Assembly: GCA_013141175.1 (NCBI GenBank)
Contig: JABFRN010000001.1
Span: forward strand, 2,247,444 to 2,311,443
Reading direction: 5' to 3'
Origin: Lysobacter sp.
Lineage (GTDB): Bacteria; Pseudomonadota; Gammaproteobacteria; Xanthomonadales; Xanthomonadaceae
DNA length: 64,000 nt
Part shown: in pieces, positions 36,497-46,912 of the stretch
Layout of the letters: each line of letters starts with the position of its first letter
Numbering within the stretch: position 1 is the first letter of the stretch
Made by a program: the position numbers and the translations under genes
Notes under the pieces: generated by a model
The model's input: only the letters and a program-made list of their open reading frames with translations
What the model was told of the DNA's origin: nothing
Database searches by the model: none

Positions 36497-37588
36497 ATGC
36501 TGAAGCTGGACCGCTACCTGATCCGTGAGTTTGCGCAGAGCATCTTCGCCGTCCTGGCGGTGGTCTTGATCGTGCTGCTGGGCGGCGCGTTCGCGGATGT
36601 CCTCGGCGATGTGGCGCGCGGCAAGGTGCCGGCGGGCATGCTGCTGGCCCAACTGGGGCTGGTGTTCCTGAAATGGCTGCCGATGATCCTGCCGCTGGTG
36701 GTGATGCTGGGGCTGATGCTGGCGATGGGCCGGCTGTATCGCGACGCCGAAATGCCGGTGCTGGTGTCGATCGGCATCGGCCCGAAGCGCTTCCTGCGTC
36801 CGCTGGCCTGGATGGCGTTGCCGGTGGTGCTCGTGGTGGGCCTGTGTTCGCTGTGGCTGGGACCCTGGGCCGACCGCACATCGCAGCGGATGATCGACGA
36901 GGCTGGCCGCAATCTGCTGATCGCGGGGATGGAGCCGGGCCGCTTCACCGAGCTTCCGGGCGGTGGCGGCGTCATCTATGTCGGCGGCATGTCCAGCGAC
37001 AACCGCGAGATGCAGCGGGTGTTCGTGTATCGGCAGAAGAAAGACCGTTTCGACGTCACCACCTCGCAGACCGGCACGCTGTCGGTACAGAACGAACGCG
37101 ACCGCTACCTCCGGCTCGAACAGGGCTTCGAGGTGGAAGGCCCGACCGGCAGCGGCCGTGATTTCCGGCTGATGCGCTACGCGGCCAACGAAGTGCGCCT
37201 GCCCGAAGAAATATCGCAGCGGCGCAAGTCCGATGCGGTGGAACTGCAGCCGACGACCGCACTGTTCCGCGACCCCCGCCCCCAGGCCAATGCGCAGCTG
37301 CATTTCCGCATCGCGCCGCCGCTGCTCACCCTGGCGTTCGCGCTGCTGGCGGTGCCGCTGTCGCGCAGCGCGCCGCGCCAGGCGCGCTACGGCAATCTCG
37401 CGGTGGGCTTCCTGATCTATCTTTTCAGCATGTTCCTGATGCTGCTGGGCACGCAGTGGCTGGACGACGGCAAACTGCCGGCCGTGCTGGGCCTGTGGTG
37501 GATGCTGCTGCCGCTGCTGGTGGTGGCGGTCTGGATGTATGCCCGCGATGGCGCGATCAAGCGCCCGCGGCTGAAGGCAGCGGGCTGA
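36497..37588 (+). CDS. lptF: LPS export ABC transporter permease LptF
   Basis: 363 residues of the YjgP/YjgQ family: three N-terminal membrane helices ([16 protein letters not shown]..), a periplasmic jellyroll domain (~140-260), and three C-terminal helices. With LptG and LptB it lifts lipopolysaccharide from the inner membrane onto LptC. It is divergent from pepA and directly upstream of lptG, the usual order. Confidence 0.95.
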   Translation: MLKLDRYLIREFAQSIFAVLAVVLIVLLGGAFADVLGDVARGKVPAGMLLAQLGLVFLKWLPMILPLVVMLGLMLAMGRLYRDAEMPVLVSIGIGPKRFLRPLAWMALPVVLVVGLCSLWLGPWADRTSQRMIDEAGRNLLIAGMEPGRFTELPGGGGVIYVGGMSSDNREMQRVFVYRQKKDRFDVTTSQTGTLSVQNERDRYLRLEQGFEVEGPTGSGRDFRLMRYAANEVRLPEEISQRRKSDAVELQPTTALFRDPRPQANAQLHFRIAPPLLTLAFALLAVPLSRSAPRQARYGNLAVGFLIYLFSMFLMLLGTQWLDDGKLPAVLGLWWMLLPLLVVAVWMYARDGAIKRPRLKAAG

Positions 37589-37593
37589 CTCGG

Positions 37594-38706
37594 ATGATGC
37601 CGTTTCCGAAAATCCACGATCTTTACATCGGCCGGGTGGTGCTGGGCTCGGTGCTGTTGACCTGGGCGGTGCTGATCGGCCTGGATGCGACCATCAGCGG
37701 CATGCTCAACGAGATGAGCGACGTGGGCACCGGCAATTACGATTTCCTCGCCGCGCTGACCAACGTCGCCTACAGCCTGCCGCGCCGCGCCTACGTGCTG
37801 TTCCCGACGTCCGCCGTGATCGGCGCGCTGCTCGGCCTCGGTCAGCTGGCCGCCAGCTCGGAATTGACCGTCCTGCGCGCGCTGGGTCTATCGCGCCGCC
37901 GCATCAGTCTGTCGGTGGTGCTGTCGCTGGTCGTGCTGACCGCATCGATGGTGATCGCCGGCGAGACCGTCGCGCCCTGGGCGCAGCGCCGTGCCGATAC
38001 CCTCAAGGCTGCGGCGAAGTCGAAGGATGTGATCGTCGCGCAGTACTCCGGCCTGTGGGCGCGCGAGGGCGATGTGTTCCTCAATGCCCAGACCGGCCAG
38101 GAGCGCAGCGAAAACGGCCGCCAGTGGATCGAATTGAACGATGTGCGCCTGTTCGAGCTGGGCAAGGACGGGCGCCTGGCCTCGATCACCCATGCCGGCA
38201 GTGCCGAGCATCGCGAAGGCGAATGGATCCTGCGCAAGGTCGAGCGCACCCGGTTCGAGCCCAAGACGGCGGTCCGCACCACGGTTGCGGAAGAACGCTG
38301 GGCCTCGCAACTGGACATCGCCGCGCTGGCTGCCAGCGCGCGCGACATCTGGCGTCCGCGGTATCTGACCGCGGGCCAGCTGAAGGACGGTATCGAATAC
38401 CGTGAGCGCAATGGCCTGGATTCCAGCGAATTCCAGGAACATTACTGGGGCCGCTGGTTCTATCCGGTCAACGTGCTGGTGCTGTGCCTGCTCGCCATTC
38501 CGTTCGCGTTCGGCTCGCTGCGCAGCGGCGGCATGGGCAAGCGGTTGTTCCTCGGTATCGTGTTCTCGCTCGGCTTCTGGCTGGTGCAGACCCAGTTCGT
38601 ACGCCTCGCCGGCGTGTTCAAGTTCGACTACCGCATCGCGTACATGATTCCGGCGCTGGTGATGGTCGGCCTGTCGATCTGGTTGTTCAAGCGCCGGTCC
38701 AGCTGA
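37594..38706 (+). CDS. lptG: LPS export ABC transporter permease LptG
   Basis: 370 residues of the same family and topology as LptF. The start MMPFPKIHDLYIGRVVLGSVLLTW is typical; the ATG lies five bases after the lptF stop. The coupling region ELTVLRALGLSRRRISLSV is conserved. Partner permease of LptF. Confidence 0.95.
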   Translation: MMPFPKIHDLYIGRVVLGSVLLTWAVLIGLDATISGMLNEMSDVGTGNYDFLAALTNVAYSLPRRAYVLFPTSAVIGALLGLGQLAASSELTVLRALGLSRRRISLSVVLSLVVLTASMVIAGETVAPWAQRRADTLKAAAKSKDVIVAQYSGLWAREGDVFLNAQTGQERSENGRQWIELNDVRLFELGKDGRLASITHAGSAEHREGEWILRKVERTRFEPKTAVRTTVAEERWASQLDIAALAASARDIWRPRYLTAGQLKDGIEYRERNGLDSSEFQEHYWGRWFYPVNVLVLCLLAIPFAFGSLRSGGMGKRLFLGIVFSLGFWLVQTQFVRLAGVFKFDYRIAYMIPALVMVGLSIWLFKRRSS

Positions 38707-38744
38707 TCGCCCGCATGCCCGGTGTGCGCCGAGCGCCGGTAATG

Positions 38745-38757
38745 GTAGGAGCGACGC
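38745..38757. repeat. solitary GTAGGAGCGAC half-element
   Basis: GTAGGAGCGACGC matches one arm of the large GTAG palindrome at 39350-39458. The partner arm is missing or eroded. Confidence 0.4.
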
Positions 38758-38835
38758 AAGAGGAGCGGCACGTCGCGTGCTGTCGGTTCTGGTGCCGGTG
38801 CGGATCCACTGGACGGTCCTTAGAATCGATTCGGC

Positions 38836-39312
38836 TTATGTCTTCGCCACCCGCACCACGCGCGTCCCGCTCACCCGGTCGTGCCAGGTCAGCCGTTCGC
38901 GATCGAACCACGCCCACCAGAATCCCAGCCCGCCCGCGAGCAGCGAGAGCGTGCCGACGACATAGCGTTTGATCAGCTGCGCGCGCGTCGGTGCGGCAGC
39001 GCCCGCGCCGATCACGCGCAGCCGCCACGGGCGCATGCCCAGGGTCTGGCCGCCGCGCGACCAGCTGCCGACGGCGTAGGCACCGGCCATCAGCCAGCAA
39101 CACACCCACAGCAGCACGCCGAGCACGCTGCCGGTCTCGAGGATGTCACGTTCGCCGTGCCCGCCGAGGTAGTAGCCGAGGTTGAACAGCGCCGACAGCA
39201 GCATCCACAGCGCAAGCGCCGGCCACAGGTCGTAGAACAGCGCGAGCAGACGGCGCAGGATCAGCGCGTCGGGCTTGGTCGGGGCGGGGGCTACGGAGAC
39301 GGTGTCGGTCAT
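38836..39312 (-). CDS. RDD-family membrane protein
   Basis: 158 residues with three to four membrane segments. The RDD pattern shows as LILRRLLALFYDLWPALA near the start, GQTLGMRPWRLRVIG in the middle and WHDRVSGTRVV at the end. Some RDD proteins act as Na+/H+ antiporters; the role here is unknown. It is on the opposite strand to lptFG and xerD. Confidence 0.85.
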   Translation of the reverse strand: MTDTVSVAPAPTKPDALILRRLLALFYDLWPALALWMLLSALFNLGYYLGGHGERDILETGSVLGVLLWVCCWLMAGAYAVGSWSRGGQTLGMRPWRLRVIGAGAAAPTRAQLIKRYVVGTLSLLAGGLGFWWAWFDRERLTWHDRVSGTRVVRVAKT

Positions 39313-39349
39313 CGCGACAGGATAAGGCGGAAGCGAAGGGCGGTGAGCC

Positions 39350-39458
39350 GCTTTTGTAGGAGCGACTTCAGTCGCGAAGCAAACGATGTTTCAGATTGCG
39401 GTCGTTATAGCGTCTGCAATACGCTCAGCTTCGCGACTGAAGTCGCTCCTACAAAAGC
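39350..39458. repeat. large GTAG-type palindrome upstream of xerD
   Basis: 31-bp perfect inverted arms (left at 39350-39380, beginning GCTTTTGTAGGAGCGACTTC; right at 39428-39458) with a 47-base centre. Typical of the GTAG REP elements known from Stenotrophomonas/Xanthomonas relatives. Confidence 0.85.
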
Positions 39459-39482
39459 GCATCGTCGCGCTACCCTGTGGCC

Positions 39483-40436
39483 ATGCCCGCCGCCACGCCC
39501 TCCGAACGTCGACAACAGGCGCTTGCGCTGCCGCCGCTGCGCGATGCCGACGCGACCGCGATCCATGCGTTCGTCGAGACGATCTGGGCCGAGAACGGGC
39601 TCGCGAAACAGACCCTGGCGAGCTACCGGCGCGACCTCGAAGGCTTCGCGCGCTGGCGCGACGGTGCGGGTGAAGGTCTGGTCGGCGTGGATCGTGGCGG
39701 CTTGTTCGACTACTTCGCATGGCGCACCCGCAGCGGGTATTCGCCGCGCAGCAACGCCCGTCTGCTGTCGACGCTGCGTGCGTTCTTCGCGCTGCAGGTC
39801 CGGCGCGGCCTGCGTGCGGACGATCCCAGCGCGTTGCTCGATCCGCCGAAACTGCCGCGTTCGCTGCCGAAGGCGCTGAGCGAGCGCGACATCGAAGCGT
39901 TGCTGGCGACGCCGGAGATCGGCGAGCCGCTGGGACTGCGCGATCGGGCGATGCTCGAACTCATGTACGCCGCCGGGCTGCGGGTCAGCGAACTGGTCGG
40001 GTTGCCGGCGACCATGGTCAATCTGCGTCAGGGCGTGCTGCGGGCGACCGGCAAGGGCGGCAAGGAGCGGCTGGTACCGCTGGGCGAAGAGGCGCAGCAC
40101 TGGTTGAGCCGCTATCTGGCCGAGTCGCGCCCGGTGCTGGCGGGCAAGCGGGCGCCGATGGCCCTGTTCCTGAATCCGGGTGGCGAGGCCCTGAGCCGCC
40201 AGCAGTTCTGGGGTCTGGTGAAGCGCTACGCCGGTGCGGCGGGCATCGACCCGCGCAAGATCAGCCCGCACGGCCTGCGCCACAGTTTCGCCACGCATCT
40301 GTTGAATCACGGCGCCGATCTGCGTGCGCTGCAGATGTTGCTGGGACATGCCAGCCTGTCGACGACCCAGATCTACACCCTGGTGGCGCGCGAGCAGCTG
40401 AAACGGCTGCATGCCCAGCACCATCCGCGCGGCTGA
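39483..40436 (+). CDS. xerD: site-specific tyrosine recombinase XerD
   Basis: 317 residues from the ATG at 39483 (a GTG at 39477 is in frame). An N-terminal SAM-like core-binding domain is followed by the catalytic domain with Arg in AGLRVSEL, Lys in [44 protein letters not shown] (Tyr nucleophile). It resolves chromosome dimers at dif with XerC. The dsbC-like gene follows, as in enteric bacteria. Confidence 0.94.
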   Translation: MPAATPSERRQQALALPPLRDADATAIHAFVETIWAENGLAKQTLASYRRDLEGFARWRDGAGEGLVGVDRGGLFDYFAWRTRSGYSPRSNARLLSTLRAFFALQVRRGLRADDPSALLDPPKLPRSLPKALSERDIEALLATPEIGEPLGLRDRAMLELMYAAGLRVSELVGLPATMVNLRQGVLRATGKGGKERLVPLGEEAQHWLSRYLAESRPVLAGKRAPMALFLNPGGEALSRQQFWGLVKRYAGAAGIDPRKISPHGLRHSFATHLLNHGADLRALQMLLGHASLSTTQIYTLVAREQLKRLHAQHHPRG

Positions 40437-40590
40437 CCGGTTGGCCTGCCCGGGCTGTTATTGCCGTCACACTTGTGGCCGTCCGGACGGCCGCCGGGAT
40501 GCGGCCTGCATGCGACAATCGGCCGAACTTTGTTGCGCCGGCGTGGTCCCAGCCGTCGCGCCTCGCACCCATTCGATGGAACTTCCCTAC

Positions 40591-41436
40591 ATGAAACTCC
40601 CGGTGTTCGCCCTGCTCTGCGCCCTCAACGTCTCCGCTTGCGCGCAATCCACGCCGGCCACCGCCGACAAGGCGCCGGAGCCCGCAGCGAAAGGCGCCAG
40701 CCCCGCGTCCACCGCGTCCGCCGGTGGCAAGCAGGCGGGATCGAAAGAGGCGATGGTCCGGGCCGCACTGAAGGCGCTCAATCCGAAGATCGAGGTCGAC
40801 CGGATCGGTCCGGCGCCGATGCCCGGCTTCCAGGAAGCGATCGTCGCCGGTCAGGTGCTGTATTTCAGCGACGACGGCCGCTACATGCTGCAGGGCTCGC
40901 TCTACGACATGCACGAAAAGAAGGACCTCAGCCAGATCGGCCTCAGCGAACTGCGTCGCGAGCAACTGGAAAAAATACCGGTCACCGATCGCATCGTGTT
41001 CGCGCCGGTCGGCACGCCCAAGCACACCGTCGCGGTGTTCACCGACATCGAATGCGGTTACTGCCGCAAGCTGCATTCGGAGATGGCGGACTACAACAAG
41101 CTTGGAATCGCGGTGCAATATCTCGCGTTTCCGCGTGCCGGCCTGACCAGCCCGGACGCGCTGGCGATGGAATCGGTCTGGTGTTCCGACGATCGCCGGC
41201 AGGCATTGACCGAGGCCAAGAATGGTCGCCCGGTGCCGCCCAAGCGCTGCAACAACCCGGTGACCGCGCAGTACGAACTCGGCCAGCGCATCGGCCTGCA
41301 GGGCACGCCGATGATCATCAACAGCGACGGCGTGGCCATGCCGGGCTATATGCCGCCGGCCCAGCTGCTGGAAGCCCTGGACAAGCTCGCCGCCGAATCG
41401 AAGGGCAAGGTCGCCGCCGCTGCCGGCGGTCGCTGA
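40591..41436 (+). CDS. dsbC: DsbC-like disulfide isomerase, probable lipoprotein
   Basis: 281 residues from the ATG at 40591 (40576 is an alternative). The signal ends in a lipobox-like VSAC; a ~40-residue Ala/Pro/Lys linker follows. A DsbC dimerisation domain (~50-120) precedes a thioredoxin domain with FTDIECGYCRKLH (active CGYC) and cis-Pro in GLQGTPMI. It reshuffles wrong disulfides in the periplasm. A lipid anchor differs from the soluble enteric DsbC. Confidence 0.9.
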   Translation: MKLPVFALLCALNVSACAQSTPATADKAPEPAAKGASPASTASAGGKQAGSKEAMVRAALKALNPKIEVDRIGPAPMPGFQEAIVAGQVLYFSDDGRYMLQGSLYDMHEKKDLSQIGLSELRREQLEKIPVTDRIVFAPVGTPKHTVAVFTDIECGYCRKLHSEMADYNKLGIAVQYLAFPRAGLTSPDALAMESVWCSDDRRQALTEAKNGRPVPPKRCNNPVTAQYELGQRIGLQGTPMIINSDGVAMPGYMPPAQLLEALDKLAAESKGKVAAAAGGR

Positions 41437-41548
41437 CCTTTCCGGGGCCTGGCGCCCCGCCCAGCCGGTCGGAAACGGCCGGCGGCTGCGGTAACGACGT
41501 TGACCGCATCCGGTACAATCTGCGGCCCGCTTCAAGACATGGCTGGAC

Positions 41549-44500
41549 ATGATCGTCCTCGAGGGCCTGCCCGCCCTATCGCCGTTCCGCCGCGACCGTC
41601 TCCAAACCCGTCTCCAGGCCATCGTCCCCGGGCTGCGCATCGTCGGGGCCTGGTTCGCGTACTGGGTCGAACCCCAGGCCGGAGCCAGCCCCGATCCCGT
41701 CGTCCTGCAGCGGATTCTCGAAGCGCATGGCGACCGCGCACCGCTCGCGGCCGGCGCGGTATCGCGTTTCGTCGCGCCGCGACTGGGCACCATCTCGCCC
41801 TGGGCCAGCAAGGCCAGCGAACTGCTGCGCGGCGCCGGCCAGCCGGTGAAGCGCGTCGAGCGCGGCACGCGGATCGATCTGACCGGTTTTCCGGAAGACG
41901 CGGCCACCCGCGCCGCCGTCGCCAAAGTCCTCCACGACCCGATGACCCAGTCGCTGCTCGCGGATGCCGGCGAAGCCGCTGCGCTGTTCGCCACGCCTGC
42001 GCGCGGTGCGCTGGAAGTGATCCCGCTGGCCGAACTGGAGCGCGCCAATGCCCGCCTGGGCCTGGCCCTGGCCGAGGACGAAATCGAATACCTGCGCGCG
42101 CGTTACGCCGAGCTGGGGCGCGACCCGCACGATGTCGAACTGATGATGTTCGCGCAGGCCAATTCCGAGCACTGCCGGCACAAGATCTTCAACGCGGGTT
42201 GGACCATCGATGGCCGCGAACAGCTGTTGAACGGCGGACCGCAATCGCTGTTCAAGATGATCAAGCACACCCACGCGCAGACGCCCGCGCACACGCTTTC
42301 GGCGTACAGCGACAACGCGGCGGTGGTGGAAGGCTATCCGGCGAAACGCTTCCGTCCCGATCCGGCGACGCTGGAATATCGCGTCGAATCCGAAAAACCG
42401 ACTGCGTTCTGCATCAAGGTCGAAACCCACAACCACCCGACCGCGATCTCGCCGTTCCCCGGCGCGTCCACCGGCAACGGCGGCGAGATCCGCGACGAAG
42501 GCGCGACCGGTCGCGGCGGCAAGCCCAAGGCGGGCCTGAGCGGTTTCAGCGTGTCGCATCTGCGCATCCCGACGTTGCCGCAGGACTGGGAAAGCGATCG
42601 CGCCCTGAATCCACGGATGGCCCCCGCGCTGGACATCATGCTCGAGGGCCCGCTCGGTGCCGCCGCGTTCAACAACGAATTCGGCCGGCCGAATCTCACC
42701 GGCTATTTCCGCAGTTTCGAAGTGCGGGAAGGCGATGACGGCCTGGTCCGCGCCTACGACAAGCCGATCATGCTCGCCGGCGGTCTCGGTGCGATCGACC
42801 GGCCGATGGTCGCGAAAATCAGGCTGTCGCCCGGCGACGCGGTGATCGTCCTCGGCGGCCCGGCGATGCTGATCGGTCTTGGCGGGGGTGCGGCCAGTTC
42901 GGTCGCGTCCGGCGACAGCGCCGAAGATCTCGATTTCGCCAGCGTGCAGCGCGACAACCCGGAAATGGAGCGCCGCTGCCAGGAAGTGATCGACCGCTGC
43001 GTCGCGCTCGGCGAACACAACCCGATCCTGTGGTTCCACGATGTCGGCGCAGGCGGGCTGTCGAACGCGATTCCCGAACTGCTGCACGACTCCGGCGTCG
43101 GCGGCGTGATCGATTTATCCAAGGTGCCGAGCGACGATCCGTCGCTGTCGCCGATGCAACTGTGGTGCAACGAATCGCAGGAGCGCTATGTGCTGGGCGT
43201 GGCGCAGGCGCGGCTGGCCGAATTCGCCGCGCTGTGCGAACGCGAGCGCTGCCCGTTCGCGGCGGTCGGTGTGGCAACGGCGGAAGAGCGGTTGGTGGTG
43301 GGATATGGCGCGAGCCCCCTCCCCAACCCTCCCCCGCATGCGGGAGAGGGAGATTCGCGCGCAGCGCGAATGGGTGGGGGAATGGCCATCGATCTGCCCA
43401 TGGACGTCCTGTTCGGCAAACCGCCGAAGATGCACCGCGACACCCGGCGCCCCGCGCCGTCGAAGTGGTCGGCGCTCGACGGCAAGGACATCGATCTGCA
43501 CGAAGCCGGTCTGCGCGTGCTCGCGCATCCCACCGTGGCGGCGAAGAACTTCCTGATCACCATCGGCGACCGCAGCGTCGGCGGCCTGACCGCGCGCGAC
43601 CAGATGATCGGACCATGGCAGATGCCTGTCGCCGATTGCGCAATCACGCTCGCCGGTTTCGACACGCATGCAGGCGAAGCGATGGCGATCGGCGAACGCA
43701 CGCCGCTGGCGCTGATCGACCCCGCCGCCGCCGCACGCATGGCGGTGGGCGAGGCGATCACCAATCTGCTCGCCGCGCCGGTGTCGTCGCTGCAGCAGGT
43801 CAAACTGTCCGCGAACTGGATGGCCGCCGCCGGTCATCCGGGCGAGGACGCGCGCCTGTTCGACGCGGTGAAGGCCGTGGGCATGGCGCTGTGTCCGTCG
43901 CTCGATCTCAGCATTCCGGTCGGCAAGGATTCGCTGTCGATGCAGGCGCAGTGGGCTGTCGATGGCGAGCCGCGCAAATCCGTTTCGCCGGTGTCGCTGG
44001 TCGTCACCGCGTTCGCCGCCGTCGAAGACGCGCGTGCGCAGCTCACGCCGCTGCTGTCGCGCGACGGCGAGACAGAGCTGTGGCTGATCGGACTCGGCGC
44101 GGGGCGCAAGCGTCTCGGCGGTTCGATCCTGGCGCAGGTGTACGACGGTTTCGGGGGGCGTCACGGCGACGACAGCGTGCCCGATCTGGACGATCCCGAA
44201 CGCCTGCGCGGGCTGTTCGATCTCATGCGCGACGCGCGCGAACACGGACTGGTGCGCGCGTACCACGACCGCTCCGATGGCGGCGCGTTCGCCGCGCTGT
44301 GCGAAATGGCGTTCTGTTCGCATCTCGGCCTCGATATCAGCCTTGACGATTGGGGCGGCGATGCCTTGCGCACCTTGTTCTGCGAAGAACTGGGCGCGAT
44401 CGTGCAGATCGCGACCGAAGACCGCGCCGAGTTCGCCGATCTCGTTTCCCGACATGGCCTGATCGAATGCGCGCAGCGCATCGCACGCCCGAGCACCGCG

Positions 44501-45493
44501 CCGGCGGTGCGCGTGCATCGCGATGGCGAAGTGCTGGTCGAGTGGCGTTGGGACGAACTGTTCGATGCCTGGTGGTCGGTCAGCCATGCGCTGCAGCGAT
44601 TGCGCGACAATCCCGAATCCGCCGATGAGGAACGCGCCGCCGTGCGCCGCTTCGAGGCACCCGGCCTGCGCCCGAAATTGAGCTTCGATGCGGCCGACGA
44701 TATCGCCGCGCCGTACATCGCAATGGGCGCCCGGCCGCGCGTGGCGATCCTGCGCGAGCAGGGCGTCAACGGCCAGATCGAAATGGCTTCGGCATTCGAC
44801 CGTGCCGGTTTCACCGCGGTCGACGTGCACATGAGCGACCTCATCGCCGGCCGCGTCGCGCTCGACGGCTTCGCCGGTTTCGCCGCATGCGGCGGCTTCA
44901 GTTACGGCGACGTGCTCGGCGCGGGTCGCGGCTGGGCGACATCGATCCTGGAACGCGCCGCGCTACGCGATGCATTCGCGGAATTCTTCGCGCGGCCCGA
45001 TACGTTCTCGCTCGGCGTGTGCAACGGTTGCCAGATGCTGTCGCAGCTCAAGGACATCATTCCCGGCGCCGGGCACTGGCCGCGTTTCCTGCGCAACCGC
45101 AGCGAGCAGTTCGAGGCGCGCTTCGGTCTGCTCGAATTCGCCGAGTCGCCATCGCTGTTCTTCGCCGGCATGCACGGCTCGCGCATCCCGGTGGCGATCG
45201 CGCATGGCGAAGGCCGCGCGACGTTCGACAGCGAAGCGGATCGCGATGCTGCCATGGTCGCACTGCGATACGTCGCCAATGACGGCAGTGCCGCCGCATC
45301 GTATCCCGCGAATCCGAATGGATCGGACGGCGCCATTGCCGGGCTCACCAGCCGTGACGGCCGTTCGACCATCCTGATGCCGCACCCCGAGCGCACGCCG
45401 CGCAGCGTCAACATGAGCTGGCATCCGGACGACTGGCCGGAAGATTCGCCGTGGCTGCGGATGTTCCGCAATGCGCGCGCGCAGATCGGTTGA
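41549..45493 (+). CDS. purL: phosphoribosylformylglycinamidine synthase with in-frame repeat insertion
   Basis: 1314 residues (E. coli 1295). N-terminal, two AIRS-like ATP domains and a C-terminal glutaminase are all present: [26 protein letters not shown], and the amidotransferase Cys in [10 protein letters not shown] with His/Glu in MPHPERTPR. Purine step 4. Residues ~588-612 ([20 protein letters not shown] region) translate a palindromic repeat at 43312-43385 that replaces a loop before [15 protein letters not shown]. The frame is kept. The last 14 codons are duplicated downstream. Confidence 0.96.
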   Translation: MIVLEGLPALSPFRRDRLQTRLQAIVPGLRIVGAWFAYWVEPQAGASPDPVVLQRILEAHGDRAPLAAGAVSRFVAPRLGTISPWASKASELLRGAGQPVKRVERGTRIDLTGFPEDAATRAAVAKVLHDPMTQSLLADAGEAAALFATPARGALEVIPLAELERANARLGLALAEDEIEYLRARYAELGRDPHDVELMMFAQANSEHCRHKIFNAGWTIDGREQLLNGGPQSLFKMIKHTHAQTPAHTLSAYSDNAAVVEGYPAKRFRPDPATLEYRVESEKPTAFCIKVETHNHPTAISPFPGASTGNGGEIRDEGATGRGGKPKAGLSGFSVSHLRIPTLPQDWESDRALNPRMAPALDIMLEGPLGAAAFNNEFGRPNLTGYFRSFEVREGDDGLVRAYDKPIMLAGGLGAIDRPMVAKIRLSPGDAVIVLGGPAMLIGLGGGAASSVASGDSAEDLDFASVQRDNPEMERRCQEVIDRCVALGEHNPILWFHDVGAGGLSNAIPELLHDSGVGGVIDLSKVPSDDPSLSPMQLWCNESQERYVLGVAQARLAEFAALCERERCPFAAVGVATAEERLVVGYGASPLPNPPPHAGEGDSRAARMGGGMAIDLPMDVLFGKPPKMHRDTRRPAPSKWSALDGKDIDLHEAGLRVLAHPTVAAKNFLITIGDRSVGGLTARDQMIGPWQMPVADCAITLAGFDTHAGEAMAIGERTPLALIDPAAAARMAVGEAITNLLAAPVSSLQQVKLSANWMAAAGHPGEDARLFDAVKAVGMALCPSLDLSIPVGKDSLSMQAQWAVDGEPRKSVSPVSLVVTAFAAVEDARAQLTPLLSRDGETELWLIGLGAGRKRLGGSILAQVYDGFGGRHGDDSVPDLDDPERLRGLFDLMRDAREHGLVRAYHDRSDGGAFAALCEMAFCSHLGLDISLDDWGGDALRTLFCEELGAIVQIATEDRAEFADLVSRHGLIECAQRIARPSTAPAVRVHRDGEVLVEWRWDELFDAWWSVSHALQRLRDNPESADEERAAVRRFEAPGLRPKLSFDAADDIAAPYIAMGARPRVAILREQGVNGQIEMASAFDRAGFTAVDVHMSDLIAGRVALDGFAGFAACGGFSYGDVLGAGRGWATSILERAALRDAFAEFFARPDTFSLGVCNGCQMLSQLKDIIPGAGHWPRFLRNRSEQFEARFGLLEFAESPSLFFAGMHGSRIPVAIAHGEGRATFDSEADRDAAMVALRYVANDGSAAASYPANPNGSDGAIAGLTSRDGRSTILMPHPERTPRSVNMSWHPDDWPEDSPWLRMFRNARAQIG
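43312..43385. repeat. in-frame palindromic repeat inside purL
   Basis: CCCCCTCCCCAACCCTCCCC at the left, hairpins CCCGCATGCGGG and ATTCGCGC/GCGCGAAT in the centre and GGTGGGGG at the right. Related to the intergenic repeat at 31130-31243. Confidence 0.75.
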
Positions 45494-45707
45494 TCCGATC
45501 GTTGTTCATGGGGTGCGCCTTCGGCCTGAGGTATCCCCGCGCTTCGAGCATTTCAAAAAACGTCGTCATCCCCGCGAACGCGGGGATCCAGCGACTTCCG
45601 GCTTCCGCGCAGCGCAAAGACACTGGGTTCCCGCGTTCGCGGGAACGACGAGTGGAAGAACGGCGACTACCGATCAATCGATCCGTTTGATTTTCATGAG
45701 GGAAAAG
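45452..45707 (+). repeat. direct duplication, copy 1 (includes the purL 3' end)
   Basis: 256 bases nearly identical to 45806-46062. The copy starts within the last codons of purL (TGGCTGCGGATGTTCCGC) and ends at GAGGGAAAAG. It contains the hairpin pair CATCCCCGCGAACGCGGGG and TTCCCGCGTTCGCGGGAA. Confidence 0.9.
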
Positions 45708-45711
45708 TGAC

Positions 45712-45805
45712 GTAGCCCGGCTCTCGCCGGCAGCGAGAGCCGGGGCCTTCGCCGAGACAAACGACACCTTGTCCCGGGTATCCACTTCGCGGACACCCGG
45801 GCTAC
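45712..45805. repeat. GTAG-type palindrome between the duplicated copies
   Basis: Outer ends GTAGCCCGG and CCGGGCTAC enclose two hairpins (CCCGGCTCTCGC / GCGAGAGCCGGG and CCCGGGTATCC / GGACACCCGGG). Confidence 0.75.
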
Positions 45806-46062
45806 TGGCTGCGGATGTTCCGCAATGCGCGCGCGCAGATCGGTTGATCCGATGGTTGTTCATGGGGTGCGCCTTCGGCCTGAGGTATCCCCACGCTTCG
45901 GGCATTTCAAAAAAACGTCGTCATCCCCGCGAACGCGGGGATCCAGCGACTTCCGGCTTCCGCGCAGCGCAAACACACTGGGTTCCCGCGTTCGCGGGAA
46001 CGACGAGTGGAAGAACGGCGACTACCGATCAATCGATCCGTTTGATTTTCATGAGGGAAAAG
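45806..46062 (+). repeat. direct duplication, copy 2
   Basis: 257 bases; differs from copy 1 by a few substitutions and one extra A in the run near 45912. It carries a dead fragment of the purL 3' end (the last ~14 codons with stop). No gene lies in 45494-46177 apart from these repeats. Confidence 0.9.
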
Positions 46063-46177
46063 AGGGGCACCCCAAGCCTTCGGCGCACCGGCATATGCGT
46101 TTGCCGTGAGCAGATGGTGCGCCGAAAACGCACCCTATAGCCACTCGATGCGCCCGTAGTGTCGGGTTGAAACCCGC

Positions 46178-46912
46178 CTACGTATCGTGTCCGACCTGCC
46201 CCTGAACGAATCCACGGAGCTTGCGCACCGCAAGCTGATGGTCGATACCGAGCAGCTCGTAATCGCCTTCGAGCGTCGCCAGCAAACCATCGACGCCGAG
46301 TTTCGGCGTTTCGGTCGCGACACTGCGGATCTGTTTCAGCAATGCTTCCCGCCGCCAATGGCTGCCACGCAATTTCGCCCACAAACGCACGAGACGGTTG
46401 GGTTTTTCCGGTTTGCCGTGCTTCTGCGGCACCCAGTGGTAATCGTCGAAGATCATCACACCGCCCGGCTTCAGCAACGGCCAGGACATGACACCGTCTG
46501 CCAACGCGCCGAACGCCGAATGCCAGCCGTCGATGTAGACGATGTCGAATTCGCCTTCGACCCGGCGCAGCGCGTCGAAGCTGTAGCCGGCGTGCTCGAC
46601 GATCTTGTGCGCATGCGCGGCGGTGTTGCTGCGGAAACGCGCGTGGTAGTCGCCATAGACCGGGTCGTTCGCGAACAGGTCGATGCAGTCGATGCGGCTG
46701 TCGTCGGCGGTGAGGATGTGCTCGCACAGCCACAGCGTCGAACGCCCCTCGAAACTGCCGATCTCCATCGCGCGCAGTCCGGATTGTCCACGGAACGCGT
46801 CGAGCCACCGCTCCCAATGCGGGATGTTGTGCTCGAACCAGTTCTCGGAGAACTGCGGCGCCTGTTCGGCGGTGGATGGAGTCGGGTCGGTCATGATGAT
46901 TCGCGCAGTCAT
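46178..46912 (-). CDS. class I SAM-dependent methyltransferase
   Basis: 244 residues from the ATG at 46912 that overlaps the ptsI stop (ATGA). SAM-binding region RAMEIGSFEGRSTLWLCEHI, acidic loop IDCIDLFAND, and FDIVYIDGWHSAFGALAD..KPGGVMIFDDYHW are typical of the class often found near sugar or cell-surface genes (Methyltransf_24 type). The substrate is unknown. It is translationally coupled to the phosphotransferase genes, which is curious. Confidence 0.82.
   Translation of the reverse strand: MTARIIMTDPTPSTAEQAPQFSENWFEHNIPHWERWLDAFRGQSGLRAMEIGSFEGRSTLWLCEHILTADDSRIDCIDLFANDPVYGDYHARFRSNTAAHAHKIVEHAGYSFDALRRVEGEFDIVYIDGWHSAFGALADGVMSWPLLKPGGVMIFDDYHWVPQKHGKPEKPNRLVRLWAKLRGSHWRREALLKQIRSVATETPKLGVDGLLATLEGDYELLGIDHQLAVRKLRGFVQGQVGHDT

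Noticed and set aside
34764-36881. Longer pepA start with a Pro/Arg-rich extension
   Set aside because: The ATG at 36266 begins the family sequence; the upstream part overlaps the lptF start on the other strand.
45494-46165. CRISPR array
   Set aside because: Only two long direct copies exist and they contain hairpins and a gene fragment; there are no short repeats with unique spacers.
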